Shown here piece by piece: positions 37,201-43,755 of a DNA stretch of 64,000 nucleotides (the first letter of the stretch is position 1; every line of letters starts with the position of its first letter). Position numbers and translations under genes: made by a program. The stretch is from Mercenaria mercenaria (taxonomy: Eukaryota; Mollusca; Bivalvia; Venerida; Veneridae). The stretch is taken from the NCBI RefSeq assembly GCF_021730395.1, contig NC_069366.1, forward strand, positions 61,176,001-61,240,000. Reading direction: 5' to 3'. Under the pieces are notes generated by a model. That model was given only the letters and a program-made list of their open reading frames with translations, had not been told where the DNA came from and did not search any database.

Positions 37201-37457
37201 TGTCCGGAAAATGATTCCCAACCAGTACATTACTTTGTATGGGGAAAAAAAAATGAAGTCAGTTTTTGTAAAACCTGTACAAATCTCTACAGAAGGAGAA
37301 ATTTGTAATAGGCTACAAAATCTGATATATATTTATTCACTACATGTACAAGTAACATTTCCCATAGTGAGAGATATAACTTTAATAATTTTACCTTGCT
37401 TGTCTACTGGACTGTGTGGGTGGTCTTTCTGTCAAAAAGCTTCTCCTGCCGTGACTA
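16129..37457 (-). CDS. KATNB1: Katanin p80 regulatory subunit B1, linker plus con80 half (nine exons seen)
   Basis: KATNB1 is the non-catalytic katanin subunit. Its C-terminal con80 domain binds the p60 AAA ATPase, and the complex severs microtubules at centrosomes, spindles and cilia. Nine minus-strand exons join in consistent phase: 37395-37457, 32760-32884, 31870-31920, 30601-30884, 30223-30378, 28913-28989, 26693-26767, 26067-26183 and 16129-16261. They give 359 whole codons after one leading base. Landmarks matching my memory of vertebrate KATNB1 are [12 protein letters not shown] (vertebrate EDYNEIFQPK), a Pro/Gln/Arg-rich linker ending EDFLP, then con80 with [38 protein letters not shown] and [14 protein letters not shown], ending LLGSLD-stop (vertebrate LLMASLD). 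The N-terminal WD40 propeller was not found; its exons should lie right of 37457. Introns are full of transposons, and the last is about 9.8 kb. Confidence 0.93.
16505..17165. repeat. 45-bp minisatellite array in the last KATNB1 intron
   Basis: About 13 copies of a 45-bp unit (TCAGTGTAACACAGCTTAAA, TCATAAAATACCATTGTCAA, CAGGA), with shorter diverged copies at both edges. It begins about 240 bp upstream (in the gene's sense) of the terminal exon. Confidence 0.92.
17594..18068 (+). mobile_element. Hairpin-ended element, end-type C, short copy
   Basis: 5' ACTAGAG with hairpin GTGCTTTT/AAAAGCGC followed by CATGTCTCCC. Two interior units of about 180 bp follow (GGTAATTCAAGGGCCATAG). The 3' hairpin TATCTCCCACCAC/GTGTGTTTAGGAGACATA is partly eroded. 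It lacks the 145-bp module of the type-C copy at 6928-8335 and instead shares its unit with 27956-28620. Confidence 0.72.
18782..20217 (+). mobile_element. Hairpin-ended element, end-type A
   Basis: 5' AACAAG plus palindrome AGGGCCAT-G-ATGGCCCT, then GCTCACCTG. An A+T-rich segment with GGGAGGTAA motifs precedes four units of about 161 bp (GGGGCCATAACTCTGGAACC at about 19508, 19669, 19830 and 19992). Next is a run of (GGAC)n, then 3' hairpin with arms from GCTCATCCTGTCAC and GTGACAGGTGAGC, then TAAAA. Both ends are intact. The sequence GATATAAAATAACTCTGG at about 19350 is an uninterrupted version of a site that is split by two insertions at 38851-41133. Confidence 0.85.
20255..20400 (-). repeat. 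SINE core fragment
   Basis: Resembles the central core of the SINE at 4584-4879 (TTAGTTAACCTG, CTGACATCTTCCTCACATGA, GTAGAGGACAAATGAGTTC). Neither tRNA head nor (CAAA)n tail remains. Confidence 0.55.
20748..22130 (+). mobile_element. Hairpin-ended element, end-type A, with the GACCCCCGGGG module
   Basis: 5' palindrome AGGGTCAT-G-ATGACCCT followed by CGCTCACCTGAG. About six units of roughly 150-165 bp follow, each with GTGACCCCCGGGGCGGGGCC, GAGGACCACTAGATGATGC and AAAGCCCTAGGC. The GACGGACACACTGACGACG tract leads to the 3' hairpin AGCTCACC/GAGCC/GGCTC/GGTGAGCT at about 22094-22125, then AAAAA. Confidence 0.85.
22131..23582. other. KATNB1 intron sequence with a dispersed repeat
   Basis: Mostly unassigned. 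The part at about 22715-22895 (GAATTCTTGTAT, CTTCGGCCAG, ACCAGAGAATGCTGA) has a diverged partner at about 25900-26035, so it is an unclassified dispersed repeat. Confidence 0.45.
23583..24470 (+). mobile_element. Hairpin-ended element, end-type A, with deleted 3' arm
   Basis: 5' AACAAG plus AGGGCCAT-G-ATGGCCCT and CGCTCATCTGA. The interior carries GGGAGGTAATTTG units. The 3' end keeps only the loop and right arm (GTCACTACGTGACAGATGAGC, here broken by the eroded left arm) before TAAAA; the 161-bp tandem block is absent. Closely related to the left part of the element at 37766. Confidence 0.7.
24471..26066. other. KATNB1 intron sequence, mostly unassigned
   Basis: No exon or element end recognised apart from the dispersed repeat at 25900-26035 shared with 22715-22895. 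A 62-codon minus-strand frame at 25637 has no support. Confidence 0.45.
26067..26183 (-). CDS. KATNB1: KATNB1 con80 exon
   Basis: Acceptor TATCAG, donor AAAG|GTAAAT. Encodes [17 protein letters not shown] and then [13 protein letters not shown], the most recognisable con80 block (vertebrate APPSVGVDISREERL). Confidence 0.95.
26693..26767 (-). CDS. KATNB1: KATNB1 con80 exon
   Basis: Acceptor ATTTCAG, donor GAGGA|GTAAGT. Encodes [19 protein letters not shown], matching vertebrate SLWKLDLCTTVLPQIEKLL in register. It enters and leaves in phases that fit its neighbours. Confidence 0.94.
27956..28620 (+). mobile_element. Hairpin-ended element, end-type C, near-perfect 3' hairpin
   Basis: 5' ACTAGAG, hairpin GCTTTT/AAAAGC, CATGTCTCCC. 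Three interior units of about 161 bp (GGTAATTCAAGGGCCATAAC, TTTGGTGAAGATCGGATGAG). The 3' hairpin at 28583-28616 pairs ATGTCTCCCACACCAC with GTGTGGTGGGAGACAT. It lies in a KATNB1 intron on the antisense strand. Confidence 0.82.
28640..28797 (+). mobile_element. 3' fragment of a further hairpin-ended element
   Basis: Contains CGGACAAAGCGG followed by a TATGCTCCCC/CCAGCATA hairpin-like end and AAAA, the same order of parts as the other families but with different end sequence. No 5' end is seen. Confidence 0.4.
28913..28989 (-). CDS. KATNB1: KATNB1 con80 exon with a multiplied acceptor
   Basis: Acceptor TATATTTCAG, donor AAATC|GTAAGT. Encodes [19 protein letters not shown] and NVLNAKS (vertebrate [20 protein letters not shown]). 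The first 24 nt of this exon and its acceptor are tandemly multiplied upstream; see the repeat at 28966-29410. Confidence 0.95.
28966..29410 (-). repeat. 44-bp array of duplicated splice acceptor plus exon start
   Basis: Ten near-identical 44-bp units, counting the genuine exon start. In gene sense each holds 20 nt of intron end (CTGTTTGTTTTATATTTCAG) and the first 24 nt of the exon (from ACTGCTATAG). Acceptor AG positions recur every 44 bp from 28990 to 29386. Only the unit nearest the exon continues into coding sequence. Splicing to any other copy would add 44 nt per unit and, in the exon frame, read into a TAG within the next unit. Confidence 0.95.
29595..29768 (-). repeat. SINE-like copy
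   Basis: GTTTGGTTTAACGTTGGACC, CATATGGCGACTTCCCAG, GTGGAGGAAGACC, GCGGGCACGTGGGTAG and CACCGACCTTCCGTAAGCC. Better preserved than its partner at 965-1215. Lies in a KATNB1 intron; strand is inferred from the GTTTAAC-type tail at the left end. Confidence 0.55.
30223..30378 (-). CDS. KATNB1: KATNB1 exon at the start of con80
   Basis: Acceptor TTTACAG, donor ACCAAA|GTAAGT; 156 bp, both edges in phase 0. Encodes [20 protein letters not shown], then [19 protein letters not shown] and [13 protein letters not shown]. Vertebrate KATNB1 reads [20 protein letters not shown] at the same place. Confidence 0.96.
30601..30884 (-). CDS. KATNB1: KATNB1 Pro/Gln-rich linker exon
   Basis: Acceptor TCAATCAG, donor TTACCT|GTGAGT. 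Encodes the low-complexity linker ([15 protein letters not shown], then repeated RQPDPPAPR-like stretches, [15 protein letters not shown]) and closes with NPEDFLP, the conserved entry to con80 (vertebrate ASDFLPAVK). Confidence 0.93.
31870..31920 (-). CDS. KATNB1: KATNB1 51-bp linker exon
   Basis: Acceptor GTTAACAG, donor GATG|GTAAGT. Encodes [17 protein letters not shown], similar in placement and composition to the vertebrate linker SRTPPRRSEPFPAPPEDD. Phases fit both neighbours. Confidence 0.88.
32400..32530 (-). repeat. SINE core fragment
   Basis: Diverged copy of the core seen at 4640-4780 (CCTAACCAGTGATCC, GTAAGAAACTGACAAATTC, AGAGGTGGAGAACG). No head or tail is visible. Confidence 0.5.
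32760..32884 (-). CDS. KATNB1: KATNB1 acidic linker exon
   Basis: Acceptor GTTTTTCAG, donor AATAG|GTGAGA. Encodes [20 protein letters not shown], then [20 protein letters not shown]. The [10 protein letters not shown] core is the best linker match to vertebrate KATNB1. Its entry phase is compatible with both the 37395-37457 exon and the ATG exon at 32986. Confidence 0.94.
32986..32999 (-). CDS. KATNB1: Candidate alternative first coding exon of KATNB1
   Basis: ATGGATATTGATGG followed by a consensus donor GTAAGT. The two trailing bases join in frame to the exon at 32884, giving [14 protein letters not shown] and a predicted 343-residue protein made of linker plus con80, without WD40. Two CRE palindromes lie 45-75 bp upstream. 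The frame is also open upstream of the ATG as far as a weak acceptor-like TTTTAACAG at about 33019, so a 33-nt in-frame cassette exon is the competing reading. Confidence 0.5.
33044..33072 (-). promoter_or_regulatory. Paired CRE palindromes
   Basis: TGACGTCA at 33044-33051 and again at 33065-33072, start-to-start 21 bp (about two helical turns). CRE palindromes bind CREB/ATF factors and cluster near start sites. They sit just upstream of the candidate ATG exon at 32986-32999. Confidence 0.6.
33131..34424. mobile_element. Possible decayed hAT-like DNA transposon
   Basis: The left edge CAGGGCTCCGGAAATTT resembles the common hAT terminus. The right edge, read inverted, has GCTTCGGAAATTTG, and both ends carry ATCGGTCC nearby. 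Flanks TTTAGTCTA and TTTAGATTA could be an eroded 8-bp target repeat. No transposase domain is recognised. Confidence 0.4.
34450..34616. mobile_element. Palindromic foldback MITE
   Basis: Almost the whole 167 bp is one inverted repeat. The outer arms are AATAATTTATAGC and GCTATAAATTATT, with inner matches TAACACTATTTATGCA and TGCATAAATAGTGTTA. The centre is AATTTCACGAGGGC, TGT and its exact complement. Spacer indels are small. Confidence 0.85.
34757..35240. mobile_element. TIR MITE with TA target site
   Basis: Ends CCGTATTTTCCGGACAATAG and the inverse, flanked on both sides by TA (34755-34756 and 35241-35242). The interior has repeated GGCCTATACG motifs. TA duplication suggests Tc1/mariner-type mobilisation. 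No open frame. Confidence 0.82.
35262..37225. mobile_element. TIR transposon with TA target site, hosting a type-B element
   Basis: Terminal inverted repeats of 25 bp with one mismatch (CTGGTTGGGAACCATTTTCC on the left; the right end has T for C at the one difference). TA dinucleotides flank both ends. The type-B element at 35641-36797 is inserted inside. Without it about 800 bp remain, with no transposase, so this is a non-autonomous Tc1/mariner-like element. Confidence 0.8.
35641..36797 (+). mobile_element. Hairpin-ended element, end-type B
   Basis: 5' AACAAGA, hairpin GCTGTC/GACAGC (35648-35664), then AGCTCGACTATTCGAA. The interior units are about 165 bp but alternate as 330-bp dimers (CAGTGAGGTTGGTAATTGA in one, GCTGCTATCAACTAGTTTTA in the other). 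The tract GACGCCGACGCCGACGCC precedes the 3' hairpin AGCTAGACTATTC/GAATAGTCGAGCT, then AAAA. Inserted inside a TIR transposon. Confidence 0.85.
37395..37457 (-). CDS. KATNB1: KATNB1 linker exon, most upstream exon found
   Basis: Acceptor TGTTTACAG, donor CAAG|GTAAAA. Encodes [20 protein letters not shown], comparable in place and motif to vertebrate APLRRIYERPSTTCSKPQ. The phase fits the exon at 32884. Support is weaker than for con80 exons because the linker is poorly conserved. Confidence 0.75.
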
Positions 37458-38851
37458 CTGTAAACATAAACAAACCAGAGCTGTTATAGGAGGCAGCAAG
37501 CTTGACTTCTTCAACATTTTATAGTGAAATAATGTCTATCTAAGAAAACCAATCTAAGAAAACCACAGCTATCATTGGAGTGAATAATACCCCTAATGTG
37601 GATGATCATGTTGGACAACAGTCTGAGTCAAAACCATTTAGTGATAACACAGATTGAGCCAAAGTGCATCAAAACATTAACTAGAATTTATGAGTGTAAC
37701 AAAAGATCCGCCAAGTGGTTTATATCAGATTTAAAGAACTTAACTGTTGAAGCTCAAAGGACATGAAGAAGAGGGCCATGATGGCCCTATATAGCTCACC
37801 TGAGTACCATTGCTCAAAATGATATGAACAAGTTTTGACATAGAGCACATAGGCATACACATTAAATATTATCAGGATAAACATTTTCTTGTAACAGTCC
37901 CTTTTGACCTAGTCAGGGTCAATTTCCATACCAAGTTTGAGGGTCCTAGGCTCAAATGCTGCATTTTTGTACGAACATGACTATTCCTTACCCTGGAAGA
38001 CTTAAATAACATTTAAAACCAATCTCATTAGACACTGCTGACATATATTCGTTTACATAAAATAAAGGGAGTAATTTGTCATAAATTCAGTCAAAAGTTA
38101 CCTACCATGATTGTCCGAGTCCATCTGATGGCACATATGACATTTCAAATCAGTATCTTCATTGGTTACTGAGATACATCCATTTTAATTTGATACAAAG
38201 GGAGGTAATTTGAAATAAAATTAGTCAACAGTTATCCACTCTGATTGTCTCTGTCCATCGCTATCTACCCTGATTGCTTAAGTCCAACTAAAGACAATAA
38301 TGACATTTCAAATGAGTTCTATAAATATTTACCTAGATAAATCTATTTTTATTAAAATCAGGGGAGGTAATCATGCATTGGTATATGCATGTAGACGATA
38401 CAGAGTACAAACCTATAAAACAATATATTAGTCAAGTATTCATATCGGTAAATGTTCAATCAAGAGTTATCTAATATAACTATTTCTTACCATGGAAGAC
38501 ATAAATAATGTTTCAAACCAATCTCATTATAAACTGCTAAGGTGTATTCATTTAGATAAAAAGTAAAGGGAGGTAATTTGTCATAAATTCAGTCAATATG
38601 TATCTTTACTGATTGTCAAAGTCCATCTGTTGACACAAATGAAATTTCATATCAGTATCTTCATTAGTTACGAAGATATACCCATTTTAAATTGAAATAA
38701 AGGGAGGTAATTTGACATAAAATCAGTCAACAGTTATCCACTCTGATTGTCTCTGTCCAACTAATGACAATAATGAAATTTCAAATAAGTCCTATAAGTA
38801 CTTACTGATATAAATCCATTTTGATTACAATCGGGGGAGGTAATCAGATAT

Positions 38852-39693
38852 CATGGTTCATACAGGACTTGGCAAAAAAAATTCAAGGACTTTTCAAGGA
38901 CTTTTTATCGATTTTCAAGGACTATTTTAATCGCTTTAAATCTTAAATTACAAAACCATTTAGAATCTTCATAAGGCATTATGATAGAAGAAAAGTTACA
39001 GAACAGTTTTATTTTCCATAAGCTACAATAGCATATCTTAACCTTTATGAGATCTTCAATGGGATTACCTTTTATGAGCTATATTTGCCTGTATACATAC
39101 TAGTACATGTTTCTTATAAGTGTTTCAAGCTCTCAAGACTAGTTTTCAATTTGTCCTCAAGGGACTTCACTTCTTCTTGTTTTTCTTTCGCCACTCGTCT
39201 CATAGCATTTGCCTTATCACACAAAGTACAAATACACTTATGCTTGTCCGACTTAAACTCCTTTAACCACGATGAATAATCATCCTGTGTAAGCCATTTA
39301 CTGGCGAAACTACATTTATTTTTGGGGCCACTCATTGTTGTTGATAAGTCACGCTACAATGACCTTGCGCATAATATTTTAACGTTGTGAAAATCGCTAT
39401 TCCGTACCGAACTTCCGTACCGAAACGGTGTTCAACGAGCGTTCCCTCCGTGGGTGTGCATGTATTTTTATTTTACACCGTTTTTTCGCTCGTTTTGATT
39501 GATTTATTTATTTTTTGTATTTTTCCCCTACAATACGATTGCACCCCCGTTTTTAGCAAAATTTAAGGACTTTTCCACCTTTTTTTCAAAATTCAAGTAC
39601 TTTTTCAGGGGATTTTTTGGTAGAAAAAAATCAAGGACTTTTCAAGGACTTGGGATCAAATTCAAGGACTTTCAAGGACCTGTGCGAACAATG
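38852..39693. mobile_element. TIR transposon with 5-bp target duplication and zinc-finger-like open frame
   Basis: Ends CATGGTTCATACAGG and, inverted, CATTGTTCGCACAGG. Target repeat GATAT at 38847-38851 and 39694-39698. Subterminal AAGGACTTTTCAAGGAC repeats occur at both ends. A minus-strand frame at 39114-39335 starts MSGPKNKCSFASKWL and has CICTLCDKA, like the N-terminal zinc-finger part of hAT-type transposase relatives, then a coiled-coil-like KEKQEEVKSLEDKLK. No catalytic domain, so non-autonomous. A 5-bp duplication is short for hAT, so the superfamily is open. Confidence 0.65.
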
Positions 39694-39700
39694 GATATAA

Positions 39701-41132
39701 AACAAGAGGGTCATGATGACCCTGGATCGCTCACCTGAGAAATATGAGCTACATGTTTCAAATGTCAAACTGATGATTTTCAGAAATTTTCTGGAAAATT
39801 TTCCGATGTACAATCAAGTAACCCCTGGGGCAGGGCCAATTTTATCCCGGGGATCATGATTTCATCAAAGTTTTAAGAAGTCTATTAGGCAATGTTACAT
39901 ATCAAATATCTAAGATCTAGGCCTTCTGGTTTATTTTTAGCAAATTTATGAAGTTTTCCCTATGTACAATCAAGTAACCCCTGGGGCTGAGTCAATTTGA
40001 CCCTGGGGAGTCAAGATTTGAACAAATTTTGCAGAGGTCCACTAGGTAATGCTACATGTCAAATATCTAAGCTCTAGGCCTTCTGGTTTATTTTTAGAAA
40101 ATTTTTGAAGATTTTTCTATGTACAATCAAGTAACCCCATGGGGCGGGGTCAATTTGACCCGGGGATCATGATTTGAACAAATTTTGTAGAGGTCCACTA
40201 GGCAATGCTACAAGTGAAATATCTAAGCTCTAGGCCTTCTGGTTTATTTTTAGAAAAATTTTGAAGATTTTTCTATGTACAATCAAGTAACCCCATGGGG
40301 CGGGGTCAATTTGACCCTTGGGGTCATGATTTGAACAAATTTTGTAGAGGTCCACTAGGCAATGCTACATGTCAAATATCTAAGCTCTAGGCCTTCTGGT
40401 TTATTTTTAGAAATTTTTTGAAGATTTTCCTATGTAAAATCAAGTGACCCTTGGGGCGGGGTCAATTTGTCCCTGGGGGTCATGATTTGAACAAATTTTG
40501 TAGAGGTCCATTAGGCAATGCTACATGTCAAATATCTAAGCTCTAGGCCTTCTGGTTTATTTTTTTTTTTTAAATTTGAAGATTTTCCTATAGAAATCTA
40601 TGCAAAATCAAGTGACCCCTGGGGCGGGGTCAATTTTGATCCCGGGGTCATGATTTGAACAACTTTAGTAGAGGTCCACTAGGCAATGCTACATGTCAAA
40701 TATCTAAGCTCTAGGGCTTCTGGTTTTTGAGAAGAAGATTTTTTAAGATTTTCCTATGTAAAATCAAGTGACCCCTGGGGCGGGGTCAATTTTGACCCAG
40801 GGGTCATGATTTGAACAAACTTGGTAGAGGTCCACTAGGCAATGCTTCACACTAAATATCTAAGCTCTAGGCTTCTGGTTTTTGAGAAGAAGATTTTTAA
40901 AGTTTTTCCTTTCGGTTGCCATGGCAACCAGAGTTCAGTATGGAATTCAATTCTTTGAATAATTTTTAAAGAGGACCATCCATGGAACATCCCTGTGAAG
41001 TTTCATCAAAATTGGCCTGGTGGTTTAGGAGGAGATGTTGTTTAAAGGAAAGTGTGGACGGACGCCGGTCAGACGCTGGACGGTGAGCGATCACAATAGC
41101 TCACCCCGAGCACTTCGTGCTCAGGTGAGCTA
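39701..41132 (+). mobile_element. Hairpin-ended element, end-type A, nested copy
   Basis: 5' palindrome AGGGTCAT-G-ATGACCCT and CGCTCACCTGAG. Seven units of about 145-160 bp follow (CAAGTGACCCCTGGGGCGGG, GGTCCACTAGGCAATGC, AGCTCTAGGCCTTCTGG). A GGACGGACGCCGG tract leads to the 3' hairpin AGCTCACCCCGAGCAC/GTGCTCAGGTGAGCT. Inserted within the type-A element 37766-41726 at an A-A step, with no target duplication when compared with the empty sites. Confidence 0.88.
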
Positions 41133-41853
41133 ATAACTCTGGAACCTACAACTGAATCTGACAGATTCATCATGGAATCCAAAATTTATTGTTGTTGAAG
41201 ATATTTTGGAGGTTTGTATCAAATCAAACCATAAATGAAGTCTCTATATGGCTGCAAAAGCCAAAATAGCAAATTTTGGACCTTAAAGGGGCCATAACTC
41301 TGGAAACCATGATAGAATTTGGCCAGTTCAAGAAAGGAACCAAGATCTTGTGGTGATACAAGTTGTGTGCAAGTTTGGTTAAAATCAAATCCAAATGAAC
41401 CTGCTATTGTGTAGACAAGATCAAAATAGCTAATTTTGGCCCTTTCAGGGGCCATAACTCTGGAACCCATAATGGAATCTGGCCAGTTCAAGAAAGGAAC
41501 CAAGATCTTATGTGATACAAGTTGTGTACAAGTTTGGTAAAAATCAAATCATAAATAAAGCTGCTATTGTGCAGACAAAGTCAAAATAGCTAATTTTGGC
41601 CCTTTCAGAGGCCATAACTCTGGAACCCCTAATAGGATCTGGCCAGTTCAAGAAAGGAACCGAGACGGACAACGGACGAAGGGTGATCACAAAAGCTCAC
41701 CTTGTCACTATGTGACAGGTGAGCTAACAAGAAAAGGGAAAAAAATCCAAATAAAACATTCAAAGTCTACAAAAAAATCCTTAACTAGAAATTTGAGGTG
41801 CCATCCATGTTGTACCACAGAAATGTCTCTGTTTTTCTCTACAGCTAATAGTA

Positions 41854-42175
41854 AACAAGAGCTGTCACTATTAGTGACAAATGCCCCTAAAGCGTGCCCA
41901 AGAATGCTACAGTTGTCTGCGCAAAATATGCCAGAACAGTTTAGATATGAATCATTTTGTGACCTTGACCTGAGAGACCCGTGTCACATATTCTCATTAT
42001 GGTTAACATTTGTGTCAAATCCCTTGATAAATGGCAGAGTTATGGACCAGACAAGAAACAGACCAGGTAAACCTTTGACTTCTAAGTGTGACCTTACCTT
42101 GCTGCTAGAGGTCTATCAAATAGTCACAAAGAATTACTGAGCTAAGCAGAAGCACTTTGTAGGTCCTCATCTAGA
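41854..42175 (+). mobile_element. 5' part of a hairpin-ended element, end-type E
   Basis: AACAAGAGCT followed by GTCACTA/TAGTGAC hairpin and AAATGCCCC, the usual 5' plan. The interior (TTGTGACCTTGACCTGAGAG) is short, and no 3' hairpin is visible. The 142-codon open frame here has no family match and overlaps the element. Confidence 0.5.
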
Positions 42176-43380
42176 GACCGTACCATAGCTCTTTGCATTC
42201 CTCGATTTTTCAAAAAGTGTTTTTACAAGAGCACTTCTTACGATGAAAATGTAAACAATCGACTCTTTCTATAAATTATTTGAATGAATGAATGATCGTC
42301 GAATTTGGTCATAAAATACTGATTGACAGTGAATGCTAATGACTCCATGTGTTGCAGAAAGGTATTTAGTTTGTAACTTTAATTTTTCTATCAATTGATA
42401 TCCTGTCGAAACTGGTAAAATAACTGCTTATATTAGGACAAAGCCCACTGTTTTTGCCGTTCGTCAGCTGCTAAAAAGGCAAATAAATAAGATTCAGTGT
42501 AAGTTATATTTCACTGGTACTGCCAGTTAGTAACTTCATACTCTAAAAAACACGTCAGAGAAATTTGGGCAGTTTTGACCAATTAAAATGTGTGCAGCAT
42601 TAGATTATATTTTTTCTTTACACGAAAATTGCAGTTAGGTAACAAAGCGAATACGCCGATAATCCGGAGTAGGCCAACTATGTGTTATTGTCACAAAATT
42701 GTTCCAGTTCATGTAATGTAATCGGTGCACTTAAACTGCCTAGCTATAGCTATACTGCTGTTATAGGGAAGTGGTAGAGTGTCTGCCTTAGGTGTGAGAG
42801 GTCCTGGTTTCGAGTCCCAGTTACAGCTTAACAATTTTCATTCTGCTACAGCATCTTTTTGCTGTTAAAGGACTGTTCCAATTGTTCTATATTTTTAGCA
42901 CACAGTATCATTGATCATTATTTAGAAATCCAGATCACAGTTGAATGTTAAATCAAATGCACCCAAGTAGAAAATATTCGCTATATTATGTCCCTTTGAT
43001 GTTTCTGCTCTCCAGGTCCAAGAAGAGTTACATTAACTTGATAACAAAATTTTCTTTTACATGAAAATATTAAATGCTCAAAACTCTACGCTTCTGGTTA
43101 AAATATAGTTATTATATATATTTTTGAGAAATATATTTACATTTGTCTTCATTTCAAAGCTTTTTCACTTCATACCTATGATTTGAAAAACTTAGGTACT
43201 ATCTCTATCTCATCACATACACAATCATAGTGCAAGACAAACTGTAAGGGGAATAATGAGCAGTTGCTCTTATCAAGTGAATGAATTACCTCTCTTAGTT
43301 CAACAAAAACGAAAGAGGAAGTTAATTTGAATAAATTCCCAAAAACATAAAAAAGAAAGTAGATTGGAAATAATTTTTAT
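42176..43380. other. Unassigned sequence upstream of the Mab-21-like gene
   Basis: Contains the tRNA-like sequence at 42757 but no recognised exon or element. It would hold the promoter of the Mab-21-like gene; no TATA box or initiator could be assigned. Confidence 0.4.
42757..42827 (+). tRNA. tRNA-Pro(AGG)-like sequence, probably a pseudogene
   Basis: The 71-bp segment has acceptor-like ends GCTGTTA and TTACAGC (one mismatch), an A-box-like AAGTGGTAGAG and a B-box-like GGTTTCGAGTCCC. The middle TTAGGTGTGAGAGGTCC resembles eukaryotic tRNA-Pro(AGG). The D stem and part of the anticodon stem do not pair well, so a pseudogene or orphan SINE head is more likely than a working tRNA. Confidence 0.4.
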
Positions 43381-43448
43381 CCTAAGTCAATTACGGCAGA
43401 GAATTATACAATAAACACAATCACACTTCATAAGAAGAAACTTTCAAG
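43380..43448 (+). other. Candidate 5'UTR exon of the Mab-21-like gene
   Basis: A consensus donor AAG|GTGAGT at 43448 is followed 306 bp later by the strong acceptor CTTACATTTCCAG directly before the gene's ATG. I infer a short 5'UTR intron 43449-43754. The exon's upstream edge is not known. Confidence 0.45.
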
Positions 43449-43755
43449 GTGAGTGGACAAAGACCGGCCATTTTTTTAAACATTTTTATAAAGGATATCC
43501 TTATGGCAACTGTTTTAATGGAGAATTTTATTTTGTTAAAAAAAACAAAACAAAAAAAAACTTACTACCCTATAACAGGTGTAATTCATAATAAAGTATC
43601 ACAAATACAAATATATAGAAAATAAATGGAAATATTTTATATCATTTGCTTCTAAATTTCTCTGTTATTTCAATTTAAAATTCACATTTAAATAAACAAC
43701 AGGAAGATGATAAATGATGCAGTTTATAAATATCTTACTGTCTTACATTTCCAGA

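Larger units (their letters stand above)
37766..41726 (+). mobile_element. Hairpin-ended element, end-type A, split by two insertions
   Basis: The 5' palindrome AGGGCCAT-G-ATGGCCCT at about 37771 and interior GGGAGGTAA units run to 38851. The sequence resumes at 41133 (ATAACTCTGGAACC) with 161-bp units. It ends after an ACGGACAACGGACG tract at a hairpin (TTGTCACTATGTGACAGGTGAG). The interruption is a TIR element (38852-39693) and a second type-A element (39701-41132). Joined around them, the site matches the uninterrupted sequence in the copies at 18782-20217 and 53003-54113. Confidence 0.82.

Noticed and set aside
41712-42140. A 142-codon plus-strand frame
   Set aside because: It starts in the 3' end of one hairpin-ended element and runs into the 5' end of another. 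No domain is recognised.
37457-43400. WD40 exons of KATNB1
   Set aside because: I looked for WD-repeat coding blocks with splice sites on the minus strand here and found none that I could defend; the interval is mostly transposons. They may lie further right or outside the window.
43714-43755. Starting the Mab-21-like protein at the upstream in-frame ATG
   Set aside because: The 14 extra codons overlap a polypyrimidine tract and acceptor (TCTTACATTTCCAG) that ends right before the next ATG, so they are probably intron.
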